Shown piece after piece: positions 35,901 to 47,677 of a DNA stretch of 64,000 nt (position 1 is the first letter of the stretch; every line of letters begins with the position of its first letter). The notes below the pieces were generated by a model. The model was not told the DNA's origin. It was given only the letters and a program-made list of their open reading frames with translations, and did no database searches. Position numbers and translations under genes: made by a program. Source of the stretch: Pohlia nutans (lineage: Eukaryota > Streptophyta > Bryopsida > Bryales > Mniaceae); NCBI GenBank assembly GCA_022496805.1, contig CM040096.1, positions 15,253,501-15,317,500 of the forward strand, read 5' to 3'.

Positions 35901-38900
35901 CTAAATAATGCTTGGTTTACAAATTTGGAGTGAAAAAAAATTGTATGACTAATAAAAATAAATTTAGTTTGTAAATGGCTACTATTTTATATGAGATAAC
36001 TCCAAAATTATACAAAATGAAATCTTCAACGACTGCAATTGTAATCTATTTGACAATCTATTATTTAAAGCACAATGGTTCATGAACACACACTTCCACA
36101 ATGGTCCTTCAATTGTTCAACCCTAATTTGTCTCTCAAGCTTTCCAACCCCTCATCTACAATCCTAATTTGCCTTCTAAGTTTCCATTCTCTTTTCAAGA
36201 AAGTGTGGAAAATGTTTCAATGAACTTAAGGTTGTTGATACCACCACAAGAAGCTCTTCAACTTCCCAAAACTCGCACAAAAAGTGAGGAATTCCTCAAC
36301 TTTTGAACTTTTAAACAAAGTCGTCTTGAAAGTCCTAAACAAAGTCCTCTTTTATTCACTTTCCCATTGGAAAGTGTTTGACCAACATCCTTTCAACAAC
36401 CAACAAATTATATACATCATTGTCCTTCAAAGCATTTTTTTTTATTGTTGCTTGATTTGCTTCCTTTAGTTGATACAATATGCTTTTACTATTTAAAAGT
36501 TTCTACATATTTTCTCATTGGATAATGCTTAACAAGTTAACATAATAACATCCTTTCAACATTCAAACAATTAATGAACACTTCGCTATCCTTACACTTC
36601 ACTAAAATCTAATACCCACTCTTTGAAGTTTTGGGGCAAGAAATTGGTTGCTAATTTAGAAGATGTGACTCTATTTCCTTCTTTCTGAGCTCTTATTTGT
36701 ATTTGTAAGAGTCATTTCAAAGACCAACTGTATTAAGCAACAAGAGAATCAAGATAAACTTGATTTTTTGAGAACATAAGATTAAAAAGATATATTCTTC
36801 TCTATATTTGTAAGAATCATTAAAACTTGAAATATTCATTTTATCAAACTACAAACACAGTGTTTCTTTTTCCAAGAAATGTATCACTAAATTGCTACTA
36901 TTTGGATGAATGCAAATGCTTTTGGATATATAAATAATTCTATACACACACACATACACATATATATATATGTATGTTTGTGTATATCATATTTCATCCA
37001 TATTTTACATATGTCATCCAAATTATGAATGTAAGTAGCTTCATCATTTTAGTGAAAACTCCAACTTGTAATACCTAAAAATATTGAAAAAGAAACATTG
37101 CATTAACCCGGAGACCTACTATTGGTTGGTATGTTACATGGACATGGATGTAAGACCTTTCATTTTAACCAAGGATGTCATATTAAGCAATTTAGGTTCA
37201 TTCGAGCATATTCCAACACTTTAGAACTACATTGAAAGTTCTAACATGTTCTATATTGTAGTAATGTCGGTCCAAGCACTTGCTCCCATTATCACTCTCG
37301 ACCTTGCTTGATAACAAAGACATTATCCGGAATAAATCACAATCTGAAAATTAAATGAAGTACGATTTCATTCATCACTTGTGATGAAAAAGGCATAAAT
37401 GCCCGATTTTGCAAGAATACCTGTGGAATCATCTTTGAAACCTTAATTATGGTAAATACCTATTCCTACAATTGAAGATAAAAATTTACCAACGGTGGTT
37501 TATAGAAGAGTTATCGCTTCACTAGAGTATATTTGGAGGATATAGATATCACCTAAAAAAAACCGAGATGTTGACTCGACATGCTAGTCAGCCTACCACT
37601 CTCCTTTGTAAGTTTGTCAAAGTATGGCCATTAGCTCAGTTCTTGCCAACTACGCCAACCATATCGTGCATTGGCACAAACAGTGACTGTAGGAAATGCG
37701 TGACTGTAGGAAATGCCTGCGAAAATGCCCAGAAGCTTGAATAGTTGCCACGACAACTATGCGCATGAGACAATGGGGTGACATCACTCCCATCCGGCTT
37801 GGTTGCTCGCTAATATCACCCACCCACTTGAAGACCAAGGCAGTAATGTCTTGCCAATGTTATAGATATCGTGGGAGAGTTTGAAGGGACGCCAAAGCTC
37901 CTAACTTTGAATTTTAGAGTGTTGGGTTGGACACAAACTTGAAGTGGCAAGAGGTATTGTTGGGGACTTGCGAAGGGCCCTCACAAACAGTGGGAGACGC
38001 CATTTTGGGTTGGCGCACCAAAAGCACGAATTGTTCACTATGATATGTAGGCTATAAACTCTCTCATTCTCAACTCCCTTCTTCTTAACTCTCTTTGGGC
38101 TCATCATCCTCTCTGAGTCATTTCCCTAGTTTCCAATTCTTCCTTTTCACTTCACTGATGCAAGGTCCTTGATTTTCAATTCTTCCTTTTTATTCTTCAC
38201 TTGTTGCGAGAGGTCCTGTATGTGAGATCCATACATGTATTTGGAATTAGTAGCTTGAAGAAGAGATTCTATCACTAGAGGATTGGAACAATTAGTCCAC
38301 GCTAATCTTAGCGTAAGAGCGGGTAAAAATAATTCACATTAGCGCCTCTTCATCACATGATGTTAAACCCTAGACTAAACCTCTTGATCCTCCCAGTAAT
38401 CCGAATAAATCTTTGGTTTGTGCTTTGTACATTGAGATATTTTTCTTGCTTGAATTTCTTCCTAATCACTTTTTGTTTGAATCTCGAAGGCCTTTTCTAA
38501 TAGTCCTTTTACGTGTGTTTAGAGAGTGTTTTGGACGTTTGGACTTGTGAAGTTGGACCAAGTGTTTCACTTCTCATACCCCAAATTAGTAGATACTTTT
38601 ATGTTGGGCTATGTAGGATTGATGTTAGTCTCTACCCAGAAGAACAATATGCGAATTGGTTGCTCTTTTCAGGTAATTGCTGTTTTTTTTTGTATTGTCA
38701 CTAGTTTCATCTTCTTTTACGATCTTAAGTAGGATTTTTTTTGGTTTTTGGAGAAGTGCTAAAGTGGCAACATAAAATATAACAGTGTAGCAAAATGTTT
38801 TCATATTCATCAAAAATGACAATTTTGTTCATTTTATTTTCAAAAATTGGAACAACCTAACATCTTCATCCATTTTTTCTTCAAATTTTTCTTTAAGGCA

Positions 38901-39676
38901 TGATGCTTGCCAATTATTTTTGGTGCTTTTTGGCATTCAAATGCCAAATAAAAATCACTGATCTTGAGGGTTTATAATTAGTCTTTTAAGCAATGAGTGA
39001 ACTGTAGCTTTCATACTTACCAATTGCTTGCTACATCTCTTCCAACTATTTACATGATTAACCTTTGGCTATATTAACTTCACATTTACCTATATTGTTT
39101 TATATCTTATCATCTTGTTTGTCACAAAATTTCAAAAGTTTATTAGTGTAGCATCTTACTTGTCTTTTCAGACTAGTACTAAATACTTCTATCATCTCAC
39201 TGCATTCCAAAATTTCAATAGCATATCCATTTGTTATCTCATTTGTCTTTTCATACTTACCAAGTGCTTCGCTACAATACATCTCTTTCACCTGATTTCA
39301 ATAACATATACGTTTGTCATCTCACTTGTCTTTTCATACTTACCCGAGTACTTACCAAGTGCTTTCTACATCTCTTTCTACATCTATTTTAGAGCATGTT
39401 AACATGATATTCCTAACGAAACTCTTTATTTGACCTATTGTTATAGAGCAAAAGGATTGGCATGTTTACACCAAAAGGGCACATTTAATAATTCAATATG
39501 ACAACCTTGATAAAGAAGGGTGTATAGAATGTTATGCATTCTTTAGCAAATTATTTAATTATTTTGAACACCTAAACTCTTTTGTGGGTTATAACCAATA
39601 TCTATGTGACACATGGCAAAATAAATTTCATAATTATTTTTGTACAAACATGTGAGTATACTAAGCATAACATTCA
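35901..39676. other. AT-rich intergenic DNA, no gene recognised
   Basis: There is a short CA/TA run near 36950-36975. The stretch 37600-38460 is less AT-rich and leader-like (TATAAACTCTCTCATTCTC near 38052) and might be a retrotransposon LTR or an exon remnant, but I could find no protein similarity or matching repeat. Confidence 0.4.
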
Positions 39677-39794
39677 GGGGCTCTTTACACTAGAAATTTC
39701 AGCCAATGGGAGGCTTAGAAACCAAGAAGACCAATTTCTCATTGGTTGAAATTTCTCTCCTCACGGCTTCTTGCCTCTAGTGTAAAGAAGCCCT
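39677..39794. mobile_element. Short MITE of about 118 bp
   Basis: The ends GGGGCTCTTTACACTAGA and TCTAGTGTAAAGAAGCCC are inverted repeats, and the inner parts AATTTC(T)CAGCCAATG/CATTGGTTGAAATTTC also pair. TCA(G) lies on both flanks, giving a possible 3-4 bp duplication. Confidence 0.65.
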
Positions 39795-40319
39795 CAGTAG
39801 CATGCATTGTCATTGCCTTGGCTCTACAGTAGATGGTGCACCCAACAATACTTCATCAGTAGCTAAGTGGAGAGGTAGAGGCTCACGGTGATGAGCAGAG
39901 TGCATGAACAAAAGGCAGTGGGCATGAAGGCTATTGAATGTTTTGAGGTAGTGACTGTTATTCTTGTTGTTATGAGTATGGTAACCGCCGAGTTCCCAAT
40001 AGGGGACGAGGCAGGTTACACGACGTAACCCATGAGCTGATGGACGAAATATATCTGTAGCAGGTGACCAAATGGATGAGAAGTAGTTGTAGCAGTGTAC
40101 TTGATGGATGAAGTGTACTTGATGGAGGAGAAGTTGCATGGATGATGGATGGAGTCTGAGGGCGTCCATCACGAATGGGTTACGGATGAATTAAAAGGCA
40201 ATGAAATCTTGGTTGATCATGCAATGTGCAGTAAAGACGTGATCAATCCGACGTCTTCTATCCCTGGCAACGACGCTCGTAGAGATCCACGCAACTTGGT
40301 TGACTTTTGATCTTTGATG

Positions 40320-40815
40320 TCATCCATGGATCATTGAGCTTTTGTTGTTAAGTTGACCTTACAGTGTTCTTAACAATGAAATATTCTCTGCACTGTGAAT
40401 AAAAGAATTGAAGTAAAGATCTTCTTTCACTCAATTGAGGTTTTTGCTGTTGAGTTGACCTTACAGTGTTCTTAACAGTGAATTTCTTCTGCACTGTGAA
40501 TAAGGTGGATGACCCAATAACCGACATGTACCATAAACCAACAATATCTCCAACAGGTGTTCATTGAAAGCTTCTAATTCTATACCAGTACTAGATTTGG
40601 GTGAAAAGCTTAAAGTGTTGGTTTATGAGCCATCCACTATAAAAGAATTGAAGTAAAGATCTTCTTTCACTCCATTGAGGTTTTTGTTGTTGAGTTGACC
40701 TTGTGTTCTACAGTGAATATTCTTTGTACTGTGAATAAAAGAATTGAAGTAAAGCTTTTCTTTCACTCAATTGAGGGTTTTGTTGTTGAGTTGACCTTGT
40801 GTTTTGTACACCCTT
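40320..40815. repeat. Tandem array (about 95-104 bp units) interrupted by an LTR-like piece
   Basis: TTGAGTTGACCTT(ACAGTGTTC) followed by CACTGTGAATAAAAGAATTG and CTTTCACTCAATTGAGG repeats at about 40352, 40456, 40695 and 40789. Between the second and third unit lies a segment containing GGTGGATGACCCAATAACCG and ending TATCTCCAACA at 40554. Its reverse complement resembles 53701-53752, so this is a dispersed, perhaps LTR-derived, sequence. Confidence 0.55.
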
Positions 40816-41096
40816 ATCGTTGGATCTCACGCGTCTACCATTCGTACAATCATCGATCCATTTACTTGTCAATTGGATTCAGGCCAACAATCAGGTTGGG
40901 GCCTAATTTACAGTTGGACTTACCAAATCCTTGCAAATTCGAATCTTCAATCCAATCAAACATTGAAGGTGCACAACAAGAGATGTAGAGGTGGGAAGAT
41001 AACATAAGTAGAAAAAAATATTTTACATTGGAAAGAAAAAAGAAAACTTCTCCATCAAATTCATAGCATAATAGAGCAATGCAATCGAGCACCCTA

Positions 41097-41258
41097 TTGA
41101 AAACTAGATCAAAAGAGAATTTTTACTCAGATCCACTTTTCTAAGTAATGAAGGAATGTCATTTGTATTCCATGAGTGTCATTGCCAACTAAGTTTCTAC
41201 TTGTAACTAGATTGTGGTCCCATTGCAAAAGGGTGTTGGCTCCCATTGCTCTATTATT
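41097..41258. repeat. Dispersed repeat, second copy of the VWA-intron repeat
   Basis: It has the same ordered blocks as 13811-13990, ending in TGTTGGCTCCCATTGCTCTA. The surrounding 40816-41822 contains no gene; its right part is probably the POR downstream region. Confidence 0.7.
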
Positions 41259-41822
41259 GTTGGTTGAAATAAGCTAAAATCCCACATGAACATTATGTTT
41301 CACCATTAGAGTAGATAAAATAGAGAGCCCTCCATGGAATGTGCCACGAAGTGCCTGCTTAATTATGCTCAACAAACACAGGCCATTCTAAAATGAAAAT
41401 GATATATGCAATCACGTAAATCGATAGAGCAGGTGAAGGATCTTTAAAGAAGTCACACAAAAGTGCAAAATATATTAGTGTAACACTTATATCCATGTGC
41501 ATAACACCATCAGAAACAGATTATCCTAAACTAGCCTACGCCGTGACGCAAAATTCTCACACCTCGTGCAGTTTCCTGTAATAGGATCTCAAGCATTTCC
41601 ACCGGAACAGGCCTGGATATTTGCCTTTTCTTCACGGGAAAGTCTCAACATCAATAATGCACCAGACGCCTACCCATTCTGGACTAGAAGTTATACTTTC
41701 TCCAGCCTATTCTCCGTGGGTGTCAAATATGTTAGATGTGGACCGTATTAGATTCTTAGAACCCTATTTCTACAGCCATAACTTATCACTCAGATTGATT
41801 AGACACTTCGAAGGTTGGAAAT

Positions 41823-44800
41823 CTAGGCTAAGCCAAGGAGCTTCTCACTGACATCCCACAACTTCTTGGCTTTCTCTGCATCACTTGCTTCCTCTGAGAG
41901 CTCGTTCTCAAATGAGTTTGAGTTGCTGTTCCAGCTCCAGTACACACCAGACTTGTTCATGTTGGGATCGCTCACAACCTGAAAGAATATTAAGAGTCAA
42001 TACTTTTCCTTATTTCTAACAAATAGAGAAACTAGTGGAACATTTTTTTAAGTGCCTGGAAGTATGGTTAATGCCACCAAATCTGGACTTTACAGAGAGC
42101 TAGACCATTTCGACTATAGACAATCAGAAATGATAGAAGACAATACTGATTACAAAAATACCTGGGCTAATCTCTTGCCAGAGTCTTCCTCTGAGACGAA
42201 ACCTTTGGTGATATACTTCTGGAATGGTGGGAAGAGAGTTCGGAAGAGTTGATAATGCTCGCGGAAGAGCCCTGTTGTTGCGATACACCCAGGGTACAGT
42301 GATGAGAAAACGACACCTGTCTTCTCATGGAATCTGCGGTGCATCTCCTGCATGATCAACATGTTGCATACCTTGCTGTCTTTGTAAGCTTTAGCACCAT
42401 CAAACTCACCTCCGTCAATCATAACGGAGGACCGTACTCCATCAAGGCCACCTGCAAGCCCTCGGAGGTCACCCAGGTTGGCCTTAGGGGGAACGTTCCC
42501 TGCTATTGTGTTCGTATTTCCTGAAATGTGTCAACATAACTTCAAAGTCAGTCTTAGACACAATCTATTGTTCAAGACACAACAGCCTGCGTATCAACCA
42601 ACATCGTGTGATTGTAGAGAAACACAGATTGATGATGCCCGTTTCTTCTAAACTGAAAGATAGGCATATGGATAAAATCTTTTCTCCCAGCGTAAGCGTG
42701 CAGGAGGTATTTGAATTTACACCATTTTATGCCCTTTTCACCAGTCGGTTCCAACACACATGACAAGTGAATCATATTTCTGCACAATCAACCATTCGGA
42801 AGAGCACATTTGTGCAAAAGATCGAGGTGATAAATCTGTTACTAAGAGAATATGTTGCAAAAATACCTGTAATTGAACCCACGATAATCACCCGCCTCTG
42901 GTTGTTGTTTTCTTTATGCTGGATATCCTCCAGCAGCAGATTAGCCAACAGAAAGTGGCCAAGATGGTTTGTGCCCACACTCAACTCATATCCATCAGCA
43001 GTGTATCTGGGCTCCTTCGCAGTGGGCAGATAGACAGCAGCATTGCATACAAGGACATCCAGAGGACGACCTGAGCGCCGGAAGTTATCCACGAATTGCC
43101 TGACACTATTCGTTGAAGACAAGTCACAATGCATTACAGTGTAGCTGTCCTTGGGCATCCCCACCTTCTTGGCGGCACGTTCGGCCTTAAGAAAGTCCCG
43201 GCACGCCATTACAACGTGCCAATTACCAGACTCAGCAAGCACTCTAGCGGTGGCGAGACCGAGACCTGAAGAAGCCCCGGTAATGATGACAGTCTGCTTG
43301 GTGTCAGTTTTCTTGGATGCCGTGGAGTTCTTCGTATCAGCTGGAGCTGCAACACTCTGAGCCCGAACAGGCGCTACCAGAGGCTGTCTTGGAGCGGCCT
43401 GTAAATGCAATCGAGTTAAGTCTCAGAAGTGCATCATGTTTCAATTTTACAAACAACTCATAAACAAAACAGCGATTCCCAACTACATTTATGTCAAGTC
43501 CTCTTCTTGTGTAAGCAATCAAGTGGATGAGATATTTTTAAATTATTTCATAAACACTAAACCCCTGAGACCTGGACTTGGAAGAAAAAACCTACATCTG
43601 AATCAGAACTAGCATTTCTTACCCCCTACGACACATAAGGTTCTAACGGAGAAACAACTGGAATGAAGAAGCATCAAAGAGACTTCAGAACAAATGGAAC
43701 TGACTAAAGGGTCAAAATAGTCGATTAATAACTGTTGAATGCAAGATTCTTAGTTTAAGCATCTGATGACGGATTAAGTGCTATTGCTGAAGGCATGACT
43801 GGTTCAGAATATCACGTACCACATTCACGGCTCTTAACAGAGCAGAGGAATCCTTGCAGATGGAAACTTTAGTCCCCACGAATGCCGACGCCTGCACATT
43901 GGCAATGCTCCCAGAGGCAGACCTCTGCACAAGAAACAAGGCACAAACAGAGAACGGCAAGTCAGACTTCAAAACTCATAAATTCACAAGCCCGCCTCCA
44001 GAGACGAGAACAGAAGAATTTTAATCCCTACATGCTCCACGAGGCAGTGGCTCATGATGGCCCGAAAACCAAGGACGATAATAGGAGTGCTGCGCATAGA
44101 TTCACAAGGATGGGTGTGAAAGCCATCTGCACTCGCTTTTAGAGCTGGAAATGATTTGTATGACAACACTAAGAACAGAACACAATCCACCAAATCTGCA
44201 GTGCATTTTCTTCCACCATTTCATTCCTTCCACTGAAACATGCTCCAGAAGTATAACATCAAGAACGAGCATCGGATGCTAATAAAACTCGAACCGGAAA
44301 ATACGAACAAGCAACATATAAAAAATATATCGCCGAAAGAGATTCGTTAGAACATGCCCAAAAACTCAGCGGTATCAGATACCAATTGACGTCCAATACC
44401 AACGCACAAATTTAAATGCCACTACTTCAGTCGTTATACAGCGCGTTCGAAACCCCTGGAATATCCCCTAAGAACGAAGCAAAGACAGAGAGCTGCAAAA
44501 CTTAGCTCACTTCAAGCATCTAGTAACGCATTTCTTTTCCCATGGAGCAATTGAGAGAAACAAGGGGGAAGATAGGAAATCCTCCACCAAATGACTTCGC
44601 GTTTGTTTCAGAACATGGCGCAATAGGATACATTATAATTCTGTCTAAATCTCATCAAAGAGTCAGTCACTATCACCGAAGCACAAACTCTAATCACAAT
44701 TCTCCAGAGGCACTCAAACCCTCTGTACGAAGGATGCATGCGCCCTTCGAACATCAATGACCTTGTTCTTTCTTCTCAACGAGTAAGTGAAAGAAACAAG

Positions 44801-45782
44801 AGAAAGCGAAAATCCACCAAATGACGTCTCATCCGTTCCACTAAGGCTTTAAGAACGAGCATCAAATACTCCGGACCGGAAAATGCGAAACAATCCTCAT
44901 GTTGAAAAACTCTCGCGTAAGTGGCTACATTCGAACATTGCCTAGAACTCAATGAAGTGTCAGTTACCGATTCACGTCGAACATCACAGTCCAAATTCCA
45001 ATGCCACTTCTTCAGACGCTTTACCGGCATTCAAACCCTCGGGAAATTCTCCCAGGGAAGAAACCAAAGACAAGAAATACAAAGATTAAGCTCCCTTCAA
45101 ACATATAAGAAAGCGTCAATCTTCCCGAGGAAAAATCGAAAGAAACAAGAGTACAAGAAGGAAATCCTCCGCCTAGTAACGTCGCATTTTTCTCACATCT
45201 GACACTCGAAATGCGAAACAATTTAAAAAAACGTCACCTACAGAGCTACGTTCGGACATTGCCCGACACCAAAGCACAAATTCAAATGCCAGTTCTTCAG
45301 AAGCAATAGAGGCGACAAAGAACACACAGAGAAGCGCAAAGGGTACGCTCACTCCAAGCATCAAAAACCTCGCGACGACGAATTGAAAGAAACAAGAGTA
45401 AAAGAAAGAAATCCTCCGCCTAATAACCTCGCATTTTCCTCACAACGACTTTAGGAACGAGCATCTGACACTCATAATGCGGACCGCAAAATGCGAAACA
45501 ATTATATAAACAAAATGTCACGTACAGAGCTTCGCTCGGACATTGCCTGACACCAAAGCACAAATTCAAATGCCAGTTCTTCAGAAGCAATAGAGGCAAC
45601 ACAGAACACACAGAGGCTAAGCTCACTTCAAGCATCAAAAACCTCCCGACGACGAATTTGAAGAAACAAAGAGAAACAGAGCAATACTGCACCAAATTCC
45701 GTCGCGTTTGTTTCAGTACCTCGCAGGAGATGGTGCTGAGGGAGGAGGACACGGCGGCGGTGGCAGCAGCGCAGGTGGCCAT
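41823..45782 (-). CDS. POR: Light-dependent NADPH:protochlorophyllide oxidoreductase
   Basis: Five exons on the minus strand: 45782-45720, 43924-43820, 43398-42867, 42520-42162 and 41978-41823. All have GT-AG introns in agreeing phases, coding for 404 residues, the usual POR length. The enzyme reduces the C17=C18 bond of protochlorophyllide in plastids, using light and NADPH, to make chlorophyllide. The first two exons ([20 protein letters not shown] and following) are Ser/Ala-rich, like a plastid transit peptide. The SDR fold shows [12 protein letters not shown] (about 96-107) and the catalytic Tyr-Lys pair in YKDSK (279-283). The POR-specific [29 protein letters not shown] and C-terminal YWSWN are present, so the protein should be active. 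Intron 1 (1.8 kb) is built of tandem repeats, and a Stowaway element lies about 475 bp upstream of the start. Confidence 0.96.
44240..45720 (-). repeat. About five tandem 280-bp units filling POR intron 1
   Basis: The marker CAAATTCAAATGCC(A) and its variants recur at about 44406, 44683, 44993, 45277 and 45561, spaced 277-310 bp with two intervals of exactly 284. Each unit also carries GAACGAGCATC, AAATGCGAAAC and AATCCTCC or similar. The last unit includes the exon-1 donor region: the minus-strand word AAACAAACGCGA next to the donor recurs near 44600. Confidence 0.8.
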
Positions 45783-46256
45783 GGCGACGAGCAGGAGCTT
45801 GCGTCGATCGAGCAACGCTTCGGGAAACAACAACAAGAAGGAGAAAAATTAACAAGTAGGATTGAGCAGAACGATCTCAATACCTTATCTGCTTTGCACG
45901 GGCAAAGGCTCTCGATTCCGTGGTTTTAGGGTCGGTTCGTAGATCTACCAGATCTAAGAAACTCGTAGATGTAGTGACCATATCTATCACTGATTGCTGA
46001 TTGGTTGCTCAGGATTGCCAATTGGGTGCTCTGGATTGGGTCTGAAAGCGCAGCCTTTTTGGTATATGGCTGATGCCAGCATGGAGAGTCACGCTGTGAT
46101 TGGTGAAACCAGTTTTTTAATTGTATTTTCGTTATCCTTGTTTCGTCTTTACCGTAGTTCCAGAATGTGTTAAGCAGTAATTTTATTGTCTCTGCCCCAC
46201 CAGGGGAGAGACTACGGAAACGCTTCGTTTTCAAGGAGTTACATGGCTGAATAGTA

Positions 46257-46551
46257 CTCCCTCCGTCTCAGAATAATATCGTGATTTGCTTGAAAAATCT
46301 GTCTCAAAAAAATACCTTGATTTGCTAAAAAAGGTTGTTAATTTAATCAGCATGGTGTCCAAGGCATGTGACAAGTCAAAGGCATGCACAAAAAGGACCA
46401 ATGTGAAGGAATGTGAGGCAGTCAATTTAATCAGCATGGTGTCCAAGACATGCTGCGTCAGCATTAAAAGCGTGTTACAAAGTGTGGAGACAAACTGGCC
46501 TTAAAACAGCCAAATTAAGCAAATCACGATATTATTCTGAGACGGAGGGAG
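46257..46551. mobile_element. Stowaway (Tc1/mariner) MITE, copy 2
   Basis: It begins CTCCCTCCGTCTCAGAATAA and ends with its complement TTATTCTGAGACGGAGGGAG; TA flanks both sides. Long internal arms pair (AATATCGTGATTTGCTT with its complement). It sits upstream of POR and may lie in its promoter. 46552-47168 shows no gene. Confidence 0.92.
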
Positions 46552-47168
46552 TACAAACAAGGTGTAAAAGTAAATCTAGGGTAAATACTAAGGTATTAGC
46601 CGCTTGTTTTTAGGAGCCAGCAAATGCTACTTCGAAATGCATTGTGTAAGTTTCTGGCTGCAAAGATAAATCATTTGCATTGATTTGGGCTAATGATCTT
46701 CAACGATGAATCTAACCCTCAACGCATTTGCTAGGCTTTGCCAACGGCTTCCTCAAACCTTGGCGAGGCGCCCACAGTTTGCATGGCACCAACCCAATCC
46801 ATAATTTGAACTCCTCTTCTTCGCGATGTTCTAAAACCGCGTAGTATGGACATGGGCTACTTCCAATGCATGAACGCCATAGTCTGACTACAGACTATTC
46901 ATATAGTTGGTCATAAACAGAAATTCATCCAAACTCGGGCTACGAGCCACTGTTCAATGCTTTAAACTTCACTATCATGCCAGTCCTCACTACATAGATT
47001 CTGGCTAAAATTTTGCCATTTTGTTTTTTATTTTCCTTTCTTGAAATTAGTCAGCCACTTTACATTGTAGCAATTGGGCTATTTTCAGCTTAAAATCATT
47101 GGAGTGAAGCCCTTGGATCCAAGTGACTGCCCTGTTTCATACTTACTTCGAAAATTTACAAGATGCAC

Positions 47169-47507
47169 GGGTGCATTCATGGTAATAGGAGCCAACGGTG
47201 CCCAAATCTAAAGACTCTTGATGAGTGCTTAAGATATGATATCTTCAATATATGTAGATATTAGAAAAATATTAAGGACATGTTAGTCCTTATTAAGGAC
47301 TGGTTCCAACCATATTTTAGTTCTTTTGGAGTACAAATAATTACTCAAACATCGTCAAAATTTGGTATATGTTATAATGATATATAATATATGTAGGAAA
47401 TAACTTATATTGCATTATCAATTCAAATGATAAAGTTATTGCTTAATAGTTCATAAAATTAAGCATTGGATACACTTATGCTGGCTCCTATTACCATGAA
47501 TGCACCC
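47169..47507. mobile_element. Inverted-repeat MITE, 339 bp
   Basis: The ends GGGTGCATTCATGGTAATAG and CTATTACCATGAATGCACCC are perfect inverted repeats continuing to GGAGCCA/TGGCTCC. GCAC directly flanks each end. The interior is AT-rich and non-coding. Confidence 0.75.
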
Positions 47508-47677
47508 GCACCAAGAGTTTCAATCTCACTTTACAATTGGGGCATGACTTGTTTGAGAGCCAATCCAATCGACACAAACAAATGAGCTTCTATTTTGCAA
47601 GTAGGTTGATATTTGGGACTCTTTGTTTAAAGCCCTTGGATCTAATGACAACCCAATTTCAAGTTTACTTGTTTACA

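Noticed and set aside
39810..40172. 120-codon minus-strand ORF (His-rich)
   Set aside because: It overlaps short repeats (CATCCATCATCC-like), lacks a recognisable domain and has no splice partners; likely chance or a retroelement remnant.
44776..45855. Several minus-strand ORFs between POR exons 1 and 2
   Set aside because: They are readings of the tandem repeat units in intron 1; the POR exons and phases are complete without them.
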